NCBI RefSeq assembly: GCF_002362315.1
Contig: NZ_MTZV01000001.1
Span: forward strand, 186,001 to 250,000
Direction: 5' to 3'
DNA length: 64,000 nucleotides
DNA from: Paraburkholderia acidicola
Lineage (GTDB): Bacteria > Pseudomonadota > Gammaproteobacteria > Burkholderiales > Burkholderiaceae
Below, piece after piece: positions 36,251 through 45,702 of this stretch; the first letter of the stretch is position 1; every line of letters begins with the position of its first letter. The notes under the pieces were generated by a model. It saw only the letters and a program-made list of their open reading frames with translations. It made no database searches and was not told the DNA's origin. Made by a program: the position numbers and the translations under genes.

Positions 36251-36398
36251 AGGTAGAGAACCGCTGAGCACAACAATGCTGATCCGGGCGCGACCTGGAC
36301 GGGCTCGACGGCCCTCGCGCGGACATGGCATGGGCGCCACAACCGGTCGGGACACCGGTTGCAGCGGCGGCGAAGATCAGTTGGGGGTCAACTGGACA

Positions 36399-36581
36399 TC
36401 AGCTGGACCCGAGCGCCACCTTGAACTGGTTCACGGCGTTGGCCTGGTATTCAGCCATCAGACCGTTGACCACGGGGCCGATCGCCTGATTGGCGAGTGC
36501 GACCGTATAGGCCGCGGAATCGGCGTACAAGGATCCGCCGCCGTTAATCTGGCGGGTTTGCTGTTCGGACAGATTTTGCAT
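36399..36581 (-). CDS. Double-glycine leader peptide 1 (class II microcin-like precursor)
   Basis: A 60-residue precursor. Leader residues 1-15, MQNLSEQQTRQINGG, match the class II pattern: Leu at -12, Ile at -4, Gly-Gly at -2/-1. The predicted mature peptide is 45 residues (from GSLYADSAAY), Ala-rich, without cysteine, with a hydrophobic middle (AIGPVVNGLM). aaagg precedes the ATG. It lies 148 bp upstream of the C39 exporter on the same strand, so it is its most likely substrate. Activity as antibacterial peptide is inferred; signal peptides can share this design. No immunity gene is recognisable nearby. Confidence 0.85.
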   Translation of the reverse strand: MQNLSEQQTRQINGGGSLYADSAAYTVALANQAIGPVVNGLMAEYQANAVNQFKVALGSS

Positions 36582-36769
36582 CGGAGTGGCCTTTCTTTTA
36601 TAGAGATGTGATCAACTCCTGAATAGATTTTAAATGTACTTAAAATCCATCTTCAGAGAAGCCCCGACATCACTGTCTCCTGATTATCACCAGGTCCCAG
36701 CCAGAATTAATGAGATTTTATATCTGACACGGCGGCGAATGATTATTTACTTCAATTCAATGAATTTCA

Positions 36770-36789
36770 CGCGGAGGGCGCCCTCCGCG
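36770..36789 (-). terminator. GC hairpin after peptide 2
   Basis: A perfect 20-bp palindrome CGCGGAGGGC/GCCCTCCGCG begins 17 bp after the peptide 2 stop in an otherwise AT-rich gap. No T tract follows, so it may act as an attenuator or RNA stabiliser that lowers downstream exporter expression, rather than a full terminator. Confidence 0.5.
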
Positions 36790-36806
36790 CAAGGCAACCA
36801 GCTGGC

Positions 36807-36980
36807 TTACTTGCCGTTATTGTTGAATGACTTCGGGTTCTGCAGATAGCCACCCAGAGTCGGCAGGAACGTGCCAAGCGCGCTCACTACCGGTGCTGCA
36901 GCAACGGCGAGACTACCCAGAGAGCTAAGCGGGCCGCCACCATGCACACTTTTCGCCTGTTCCATCGTCATGACTTTCAT
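36807..36980 (-). CDS. Double-glycine leader peptide 2 (57 aa microcin-like precursor)
   Basis: A very short gene read directly from the minus strand: ATG 36980 to TAA 36807, 57 residues. Leader MKVMTMEQAKSVHGG has Met at -12, Val at -4 and Gly-Gly at -2/-1, the same 15-residue length as peptide 1. The predicted mature peptide (42 residues, GPLSSLGSLAVAAAPVVSAL then GTFLPTLGGYLQNPKSF) is hydrophobic, Gly/Ala-rich and cysteine-free, with an Asn-rich tail ending NNNGK. Shine-Dalgarno gaggga lies 7 nt upstream. Peptides 1 and 2 could act as a pair (two-peptide bacteriocin) or singly. Easily missed by automatic annotation. Confidence 0.85.
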   Translation of the reverse strand: MKVMTMEQAKSVHGGGPLSSLGSLAVAAAPVVSALGTFLPTLGGYLQNPKSFNNNGK

Positions 36981-37259
36981 AGCTATTCCCTCGTAAAAAA
37001 TAAAAATGACGTCAAGAGTTTCAATTAACCATTAATGGCCGCAGATACAAAGTGACATTTATTTAATAATCGCCACAATTACGAACCGGAATCAGGCTAT
37101 CATGTGCCCCACGAGGAAACAAGCCGGGCGGCTACCAACACTTGATATTTCTTGATGATTTAACAATCCCCAAAGAAGTGCATATGTTTTAAATCCCAAC
37201 CTCGAGTGTTTCAAGGCAAGCGTCAAGACCTTTACACGAGCGGAAGATTGGAGACAACG
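36981..37259. promoter_or_regulatory. AT-rich divergent promoter region of the peptide-export cluster
   Basis: This 279-bp gap, markedly AT-richer than the rest of the window, separates the peptide operon (minus) from the tolC-like gene (plus). It must hold both promoters. TTGACG occurs 30 bp before peptide 2 on the minus strand, but I cannot place a matching -10. The composition suggests the peptide region was acquired by transfer. Confidence 0.5.
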
Positions 37260-38678
37260 ATGTTTAAGATGGCGCAGTGGTATGACTCATCTAAATCAAG
37301 GCGTGCGGGTTTTCACTTAAAGCAAAGTAACCTCCGGAATCGTCTGGGTATTGCCGGTCTGACGGCATGCGTTGCAATCGCGCTACTCAGCACCGGTTCG
37401 ACCGCCCACGCGTTCTGTCTCGACGAGGCTTACCAGCACGCCGCCGGCAACGACCCGAAGTTTCTGCAGGCCCAGGCGCAATACGACGCCGCCAGGCAGA
37501 AATATCCGCAGGCTCGCGCGCAGATGCTGCCGCAGGCGAGCGCGCAACTCGAATGGGGCCGCTATGGCACCAGCGCGAACCTGTTTGGCGTGAACGTCAG
37601 CGGAAGTAACTCGGCGGCGTACGGCGCAGCGCAGGTCACACAGGCGGTCTTCAACATGCCGGCCCTCTACGATCTGAGCCGCGCCAAGGAATTCGAAGAA
37701 TCGGCCAGACAGCAGCTTGAAGTGGCAAAGCAGGAATTGATGATACGAGTCTCGGACGCGTGTTTCGATCTGCTGAGCGCCCGGGAAAAGCTGCAATCCG
37801 CCGACGACGAAGTAGAGGCGCTCACACAACTCGAAAGCGACACACGGCGCATGGCGCAACTCGGCATGAAGACAGTCGGCGACACGGCCGAAATCGAAGC
37901 CCGCCGCAGTCTCGCCCAATCCGACCAGGTGGTGGCAACGAGCGAAGTAGAGGCGCGCAAAGTCCGTTACGAAACGCTGCTTGGGTCGGAGATCGATTTC
38001 TCGCACTGGCCGCGCCTCGTCATGCGCGGGACGTCGCCGCGCATTCCAGCGGGCGAGTACCAGCCGCAGGACAACCCCTCTTATCAGCAAGCCTATCGCG
38101 ATGTTCAGGTGGCCCGCTATGAGGCAAAGCGCATCAACGCCGAGCACTTGCCAACCGTCAACCTGTTCGGATCCTATTCGCGCGGGCCCAATCCGAACCT
38201 GCGTGGCCTCACCGATTCCTCCAATTTCCATCAGAGCGCCTTCGGTGTGCAGGTCAGTATTCCGATCTTCTCCGGTGGCAGCGTCCACTATCGTGAGGTC
38301 GAGGCATTACACGTCACTGAGCAGTATCAGGACCATCTGCTGGAAGTGTCACAGCAGTTGAGCGCTGATCACCGCGAAACGCTCTCTGCGCTCGAATCGA
38401 TCGGTCAGCGCATTCGCGCGTTACAGCAATCGCTACAGGCCGCGCGCCTCGCCTACGATTCCTCGCTCAAGGCCCATCAGGTCGGCTACAGCACGACCTA
38501 CGAAACACTGAACCTGCGCACGGATATTTCGAACACACGCCAGAAGCTCTTCGAGAGTTACCTCGATGCGTTGAAGCTGCAATTGAAGCTAAAGGGCATT
38601 CTCGGCACGTTGAACGAGCAGTCGCTCGTGGCTGTCGACAGCTTTCTGGTCGGCAACGCCGCTGCGGAATCGAAGTAA
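37260..38678 (+). CDS. TolC family outer-membrane channel of the peptide exporter
   Basis: The 472-residue outer-membrane factor has a signal peptide ending AHA/FCLDEAY, two coiled-coil repeats, and a SYSRGPNPNLRGL turn with GVQVSIPIFSGGSVHYREV, the TolC/CyaE-type equatorial segment. ATG 37260 has ggag 6 nt upstream; a longer frame to 37206 is not needed. It is divergent from the two-peptide/C39-ABC/HlyD operon, giving a complete type I system in one place. It differs from the NodT-type lipoprotein at 5-6 kb by lacking a lipobox. Confidence 0.92.
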   Translation: MFKMAQWYDSSKSRRAGFHLKQSNLRNRLGIAGLTACVAIALLSTGSTAHAFCLDEAYQHAAGNDPKFLQAQAQYDAARQKYPQARAQMLPQASAQLEWGRYGTSANLFGVNVSGSNSAAYGAAQVTQAVFNMPALYDLSRAKEFEESARQQLEVAKQELMIRVSDACFDLLSAREKLQSADDEVEALTQLESDTRRMAQLGMKTVGDTAEIEARRSLAQSDQVVATSEVEARKVRYETLLGSEIDFSHWPRLVMRGTSPRIPAGEYQPQDNPSYQQAYRDVQVARYEAKRINAEHLPTVNLFGSYSRGPNPNLRGLTDSSNFHQSAFGVQVSIPIFSGGSVHYREVEALHVTEQYQDHLLEVSQQLSADHRETLSALESIGQRIRALQQSLQAARLAYDSSLKAHQVGYSTTYETLNLRTDISNTRQKLFESYLDALKLQLKLKGILGTLNEQSLVAVDSFLVGNAAAESK

Positions 38679-38712
38679 GCGAAGCAATCGTTTCATCGGC
38701 GGGCCAGACCAG

Positions 38713-39528
38713 CTAGCCCGCACGTTGCTCCTGCCTGCGAGCCATCGCGGGGCTGACCGCATGCACGGGATCGAAGCCGAAGAATTCCAGCACATGGCGC
38801 GCGACGGTGTCGCGGTCGTTGTCCGCGCAGATCATGTGATAGCTGTTCTCCAGCACGACACTGCGCGCATCCGGCAGCGCGGCTTGCAGAAACTCCGCCG
38901 AGCGCAGGCTGGTTAGTTCGTCTTCACGCGCATGCATGACGAGCGTCGGGCACGGCGTCGCCGGTGCGGCCGTGCGCACCCAGTCGCGCATCCGGTCGAC
39001 CTGGCGGACACACGCGAGCGGCACCCATGGGTAATGAAAATTGTCACCGCGTTCGAACTTCTTCTTCACGATCGCGCGGATCAGCGGGTTCTTGATGCCG
39101 AACGGCTCGCCCTCGTCCACACGCATGCGCCCCGCGGTGCCCGGTACGAGATACACCAGATGGCGAAGCGCGCGGTACCAGGGGGTAGACCAGCCGTCGA
39201 TGTACACCGGCGCGGCTAGCAGCGCGAGCCTGCCGCGCGCGTGCTGCACGCGATGACACAGCAGCAGCGCGACGAGCGCGCCCATGCACATGCCCGCCAC
39301 ATGCAACGTGTCGTACTCTTTCTCAAGCGCCCGGTACTGTTCTGTCACCGCGTCGAGCCAGGCTTCCGCGCGCACGCCGACCAGGTCTTCGGGACGCGTG
39401 CCGTGTCCCGGCAACGTGATCATGTGCGCGTCGCCACCTGCCCGCCGCACCGCCTTGTGCAGAGAGCCGAGATCGTATTGCGTTCCGCCGAGCCCGTGGA
39501 TCAGTAAAACGCCGGTGCGGCCGGTCAT
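38713..39528 (-). CDS. Alpha/beta hydrolase with Cys nucleophile (GMCMG elbow)
   Basis: A 271-residue carboxylesterase/monoacylglycerol-lipase-like protein: oxyanion region LLIHGLGGTQYD near the N-terminus, TLPGHGTRPEDL cap entry, nucleophile elbow GMCMGA where Ser is replaced by Cys81, acid in VMHAREDELTS, base in SYHMICADND. A Cys nucleophile occurs in dienelactone hydrolases and some thioesterases, but is unusual in this subfamily. It lies 21 bp downstream of the MASE1-PAS gene and is probably co-transcribed. The C-terminal tail is basic. Substrate unknown. Confidence 0.83.
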   Translation of the reverse strand: MTGRTGVLLIHGLGGTQYDLGSLHKAVRRAGGDAHMITLPGHGTRPEDLVGVRAEAWLDAVTEQYRALEKEYDTLHVAGMCMGALVALLLCHRVQHARGRLALLAAPVYIDGWSTPWYRALRHLVYLVPGTAGRMRVDEGEPFGIKNPLIRAIVKKKFERGDNFHYPWVPLACVRQVDRMRDWVRTAAPATPCPTLVMHAREDELTSLRSAEFLQAALPDARSVVLENSYHMICADNDRDTVARHVLEFFGFDPVHAVSPAMARRQEQRAG

Positions 39529-39549
39529 GATGATCGTGCGCTCCGTGGT

Positions 39550-40851
39550 TTACTGATCCGCTGCCGCGTACTGGCGCTCGCGCTCGATCTGCCAGATACC
39601 CGCGACCACCGTGACGTCGAGGTTCGAATCGAGCAGCGGTGCGCCATGATCGGTGACGATGCGCGTGTCGCCGCCCGCTAACACGATGCGCAACGACACC
39701 GCGGCACGATTCTCGTCAACCGCTGCCACGCGCCAGTGGTGACGCAATGTCTTGTGATCGTCTGGATGAAGCCGTGCGAGTACGTCCGGCACGCTCGCAA
39801 GCGATTCCGTGCTGACCCCCACGCCGAACACCCGCTGCACGTCGCCGCTCCAGTCGATCCGTCCCGACTGCGGGTCGAGTACGTAAGCGACCTGGCCGGC
39901 ACCCGCCAGCGCGAGTTCCATATTGTTCTGCACGATCGCCGCGCGCTCGTACACGCGCTCGGGGTTTGTCTTCAACGTACTGACGGTCAACACCAGCAGC
40001 GACGTGATGGCCAGGTACAGCTGCGCTTCGAGCAGCGAGCGGCCGTGATGTTCGTCGAGCAGCGCGAACGGGCCGTTGCCCTGCGCCGTTTGCAGGATCA
40101 CGATCAATGCCAGCACGAGCACCGACAGCGACCCGATGCGCCCACCGAGCAACACCGTGATCACGACGGTCAGGAACATCGGCAGGTACGTCATCGCGTA
40201 ACCTGCGCCGAGGCCGAATTTCTCGGTGCTGTCGCCGTTAAAGATCATGATCGAGCCGACGGCGAGCAGCACGAACGTCACGACGCCCAGTACCACATCG
40301 AAGCGTTCGTGATCGCCTGACCGGTGGGCGCGAAAGCGCGCCCACGATGCGAGCGCCGGGGTGATCAGCAGTACCCCGACGAAGTCCGATGCGGCCCACA
40401 CGAAGCCGACATGCCAGAACGATGCGCCTTTGAGAATCGCGTACCAGCCCGCACCGCCGAGCGCGCCGAGCACCCCCGCGATCAGGCCGGACAGGATGAC
40501 CGAACGCAGAAAATAGAGCCCTTCGAGCGAGAAGCGCACACGTTGCACGAGCCAGACGGCGAGCGCCGCGGCACCGACCTCGTCAATGGCGAACAGCAGC
40601 GCATTGAAGAGATTGCCCCGCTCGATTGCGGTCAGCGCCAGTTGTGCGACAAGGAAGGCCGCGCCGAGTGCGGGCCACTCCCGCACGGGACGCAGCATGA
40701 ATGCGCCCACCGCGACGCCGGCGGGCAGCCAGATATAACCGGTCTGCTGGACTGGACCGTTGAACAGGTGCGAGATGTAGCCGCTGGCGAGATACAGCAC
40801 CGCCCACAGCAACGCAGCCGCGAGCCCTGGTCTGGAGCGTGAGGTTTCCAT
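39550..40851 (-). CDS. MASE1 membrane sensor with PAS-like domain, no output domain
   Basis: A 433-residue protein. Residues about 8-290 form a MASE1 integral-membrane sensor (eight or so helices; GYIWLPAGVAVGAFML and FVWAASDFVGVLLITPAL are typical). A coiled linker and one PAS_3-like fold follow (GAGQVAYVLDPQSGRIDWSG...LHPDDHKTLRHHWR). It then stops at WQIERERQYAAADQ, with no GGDEF, EAL or kinase domain, so it may signal by protein contact or be a truncated cyclase. ATG 40851 (agga 7 nt upstream) was chosen over an implausible basic extension to 41085. Confidence 0.82.
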   Translation of the reverse strand: METSRSRPGLAAALLWAVLYLASGYISHLFNGPVQQTGYIWLPAGVAVGAFMLRPVREWPALGAAFLVAQLALTAIERGNLFNALLFAIDEVGAAALAVWLVQRVRFSLEGLYFLRSVILSGLIAGVLGALGGAGWYAILKGASFWHVGFVWAASDFVGVLLITPALASWARFRAHRSGDHERFDVVLGVVTFVLLAVGSIMIFNGDSTEKFGLGAGYAMTYLPMFLTVVITVLLGGRIGSLSVLVLALIVILQTAQGNGPFALLDEHHGRSLLEAQLYLAITSLLVLTVSTLKTNPERVYERAAIVQNNMELALAGAGQVAYVLDPQSGRIDWSGDVQRVFGVGVSTESLASVPDVLARLHPDDHKTLRHHWRVAAVDENRAAVSLRIVLAGGDTRIVTDHGAPLLDSNLDVTVVAGIWQIERERQYAAADQ

Positions 40852-40872
40852 CGCGATGTCCTGAAGGGTAAT

Positions 40873-40908
40873 CGTACGTCGCGTACGTTTCGTACTTAGC
40901 GTACTTTG
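40873..40908. repeat. Four tandem 9-bp CGTAC repeats upstream of the MASE1 gene
   Basis: CGTACGTCG, CGTACGTTT, CGTACTTAG and CGTACTTTG follow one another without gaps, 21 bp upstream of the MASE1 start and about 46 bp from the end of the araC-type gene. Regular direct repeats in a promoter suggest cooperative regulator binding. Confidence 0.6.
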
Positions 40909-40954
40909 GCGTGTCAGCATACTCCGCACGCTCTCCGCGCGGAACCCGGATTGA

Positions 40955-41986
40955 TCAGTGAGGCTGCTGCGATGCGCCCGTTGCCGCGTGCCGGTAAACA
41001 TTAGGAGCAACACCGTGCCAGCGCTTGAACGCCTGCGAGAACGTCGACGCATCGCTAAAGCCGAGCTGTGCCGCAATATCCGCAATGCTTAAGCGCTGCT
41101 CTTTCAACAGTACTTCGGCCGTCGCACGACGCGATGTTTCGAGCAGCATCCTGAACGACGTGCCTTCGTCCTTCAACCGCCGCTTCAACGTGCGCTCACT
41201 GACGTTGATGACGCGCGCCATGGCGGCCAGATCAGGCGGAGGTCGCCCGGGTACGTTGAGATACTGCTGGACGATCGTCGAGAGACTGGACCCTGCCCGC
41301 CGACGCGCAATCAGGTCGGCGCACATCTGCTCGCACTGGGCCGCGGTGGTGGGGTTGGCGTGCGGCAGCCGCCGGTCGAGATACTCGAGCCGGAATGCGA
41401 GGCTGTTCGACGGCGCGCCGTAATGCAACGGTGCCCCGAGTACGCTGCGCACCTTGTGGCCGCGCACCGGCTCGGCGTTGAAGGTCATGCGCTCGATCGT
41501 GAAGTCCGGACCGGCCACTTCGGCAAGCAGCGTGGCCGCGGCCGCCATGTCGCCTTCGACGAGAAAGCGCGTCAGTTCCTGCTCCAGGTCTGGCTCGCCG
41601 AACGTGATGACGCCAAGGTCGTTTTCTTCGTGATACGAGATCGTCGTGAAGGCGAACGTTAGCGGCAGGAAACGCAAGGCGAGCTGCAACGCATCGCGCA
41701 TCGTCGCGCTGCTGATCAGGCCAAAACCCCATACGCCATACGCAGAGAAGTGATAGCGCAAGCCCAGCTCGATGCCGAGTTGCGGCGGTGCGCCGGTCAG
41801 CTTCAGCAGGTTGCGAATCACCTGCAGTTCCTGTTCGGCAAACAGCGCGGCGTTCGGGTCGCCCAGTTGCTCGGGCGAAAGACCGCTGCCGCCGAGGATG
41901 TCGGCAGTGGAGAAGCCAAGCCAGCAGCCGTAGTCGAACAACATACGGGTGCGCGCCGGGCCGCGTGTAAAGTCCCAGAAACTCAT
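40955..41986 (-). CDS. AraC family regulator (VirS/OruR-like) of the BVMO operon
   Basis: The 343-residue protein has an N-terminal AraC_binding_2/Arabinose_bd-type ligand domain (LGLRYHFSAYGVWGFGLISS, a hallmark of the VirS/OruR/ArgR group) and a C-terminal double helix-turn-helix (NVSERTLKRRLKDEGTSFRM; IADIAAQLGFSDASTFSQAF). It is divergent from the SDR-BVMO-hydrolase operon across about 180 bp, so it is its likely activator. Its effector may be a long-chain or cyclic ketone or alcohol (inference). Full length. Confidence 0.93.
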   Translation of the reverse strand: MSFWDFTRGPARTRMLFDYGCWLGFSTADILGGSGLSPEQLGDPNAALFAEQELQVIRNLLKLTGAPPQLGIELGLRYHFSAYGVWGFGLISSATMRDALQLALRFLPLTFAFTTISYHEENDLGVITFGEPDLEQELTRFLVEGDMAAAATLLAEVAGPDFTIERMTFNAEPVRGHKVRSVLGAPLHYGAPSNSLAFRLEYLDRRLPHANPTTAAQCEQMCADLIARRRAGSSLSTIVQQYLNVPGRPPPDLAAMARVINVSERTLKRRLKDEGTSFRMLLETSRRATAEVLLKEQRLSIADIAAQLGFSDASTFSQAFKRWHGVAPNVYRHAATGASQQPH

Positions 41987-42168
41987 CGGGAGATACCCTT
42001 AGAGAACACTATCTGGCCCAAATACTAATGCAGTTGTCCCGCCGCACCATTGGGGGATTCCTACTACGGCTTCACTATCACCCGCAATTGCGCTACGGAC
42101 GTCAGGCGCGATGCGGTATGCGCAACGGATCGTTGCGAACGATGATGCGAGTCACCAGAAGGATCGAT

Positions 42169-43070
42169 ATGAAGGGTTTTAAGGGGAAAGTCGCGGCGCT
42201 GACCGGTGCGGGGTCGGGCATGGGCCGCAGTCTTGCTGTCGAACTGGCGCGGCGCGGTTGCGATCTCGCGTTGAGCGACATCAACGAAGCCGGGCTCGTC
42301 GAGACGATGAAGGCCTGCGTCGTGTATGGCGTACACGTGACCACGCAACGGCTCGACGTCGCCGATCGGGCGGCGGTGTTCGCATGGGCCGCACAGGTCG
42401 CGCAAACGCACGGGCGCATCAACCTGATTTTCAACAACGCAGGTGTGGCGCTAGCGGCGCCTGCGGAGACCGCGAAAATCGAAGACTTCGAATGGATCAT
42501 GGGGATCAACTTCTGGGGCGTGGTGCACGGCACGCAGGCGTTCCTGCCGTACCTGCGCGCGTCGGGAGACGGCCATGTCATCAACACGTCGAGCCTGTTC
42601 GGTCTGATCTCGATGCCCACGCAGAGCACCTACAACGCGAGCAAATTCGCGGTGCGCGGCTATACCGAAGCGCTGCGGATGGAGCTTGAAATCGAGGGCA
42701 TCCCTGTGAGCGCGACCTGCGTCCATCCGGGCGGCGTCGCGACCAATATCGCAACGGCGTCGCGGGTCGACGACGGCATCAGGAAGCTGACCGGACAGGA
42801 TGCGGACGCACACCGGCGTTCGGCCAACCGGCTGATCAACGCCACGCAACCCGACGATGCCGCACGCCAGATCCTCGCCGCTGTCGAGCGCAACGCGCGG
42901 CGTGTGCTGATCGGCGGGGACGCAAAGCGCGTGGACCTCATCGCACGCGTGCTGGGTTCCGCGTACCAGCGGTACGTGCTGCGCTTTCACCGCAAGATGA
43001 TGAAGCGCCGCGGTCAGTCTCACGCGACACGGCCCGCGTCGAGCGCTCTTCCCTCCCGCAAGGACATCGC

Positions 43071-43074
<4 letters not shown>
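42169..43074 (+). CDS. Short-chain dehydrogenase/reductase, first gene of the BVMO operon
   Basis: Classical SDR, 301 residues: GAGSGMGRSLAVELARRG cofactor motif, LSDINEAGL (acidic end of beta-2, NAD-type), NNAGVAL, catalytic Ser in VINTSSLFGL and YNASKFAVRG. A basic C-terminal tail follows residue 270 (RKMMKRRG). ATG 42169 has agaagg 6 nt upstream and starts exactly at the fold; a frame from 42028 would add a non-homologous leader. It would oxidise an alcohol to the ketone used by the next gene. Its stop overlaps the next start (ATGA). Confidence 0.92.
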
Positions 43075-44671
<1,597 letters not shown>

Positions 44672-44675
<4 letters not shown>

Positions 44676-45655
44676 CCGTCGTGACATTGGGTTTGATCGC
44701 TGCCGGCGCGATCTGCATGCTGGTCGTAGTCGGACTGATGGTGTTTTCGGCCTATGTCGCGCGCCGCGTCGACCAGGCGCTTCCTGCACAGGGCAAGTTC
44801 GTCGATATCGGTGCGGACCGGATTCACTACATCGACCGCGGCAACGGCCCGCCGATCGTCTTCATTCACGGCTTGAGCGGACAACTGCGCAACTTCGCGT
44901 ACTTGCCGCTGCAGGAGCTCGAAAAGACGAATCGTGTGATCGTGCTGGACCGGCCAGGCTCCGGCCATTCCGTTCGCGGTGCGGGCTCGTCGGCCGGGAT
45001 TGCCGCGCAGGCGCAGACCATCGCGCGGTTTATCGAAGCGCTCGGACTGCACAAGCCAGTGATCGTCGGTCATTCGCTCGGTGGCGCGATTGCGCTCGCG
45101 ATCGGCCTGAACCATCCACGCAGCGTCGGTCGTCTCGCGCTGATCGCGCCGCTCACGCACATGATGGCGCCGCCACGCGTATTTGCCCAACTGGTGATCC
45201 CGTCGTCGTGGGTCCGCGCCATCGTGTCGGTCACGCTGGCCGTGCCGCTCGGTATCCGCCACGGTCCCGCGGCGCTGAAGGCCGTCTTCGCACCCGAGGT
45301 AGCGCCGAAAGACTTCGCGATGAAAGGCGGTGGTCTGCTGGGTTTGCGCCCGCGCGGCTTCCGGACGGCATCGACTGATCTGGTGGCAGTGAACGACGAT
45401 TTGCCCTCGCTGGAGCGTCGTTACGCGGCGCTGCGTATGCCGGTCGATGTGCTGTACGGTCGCGGCGACGAGATTCTCGACTGGCGACATCACGGCGAAG
45501 CGCTCACCCACAAGGTGAGTCACGCGGTACTGCATCTGGTGGACGGCGGTCACATGCTGCCGATCACGCAGCCTGCCATGACAGTCGAGTGGCTACGTAC
45601 GCTAGTGGCCGTGCCGACGGCGCAGGCATCCCCGACGGCTACGACCAACGCATAA
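44672..45655 (+). CDS. Membrane-anchored alpha/beta hydrolase, last gene of the BVMO operon
   Basis: The 327-residue hydrolase has an N-terminal membrane segment (about residues 5-28). Its core has oxyanion region PIVFIHGLSGQLRNF, nucleophile elbow VGHSLGGAIAL, acid region VLYGRGDEILDW and base in VDGGHMLPI. It would cleave the ester made by the monooxygenase to alcohol plus acid, completing a ketone-cleavage route. The start overlaps the monooxygenase stop (ATGA). The membrane anchor suggests a hydrophobic substrate. Confidence 0.9.
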
Positions 45656-45702
45656 CACACGGTTGCGGCATCACGGCGCAGGGCCGTGGTGCCGGTTCAC
45701 CG

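Noticed and set aside
36251-36355. Upstream extension of the C39 ABC exporter
   Set aside because: Pro/Arg-rich and not homologous; the C39 domain starts exactly at ATG 36250.
36634-36849. A 71-codon plus-strand frame between the two microcin-like peptide genes, considered as an immunity gene
   Set aside because: It overlaps the end of peptide 2 on the other strand, has no Shine-Dalgarno and no membrane helix; it reads through the palindrome.
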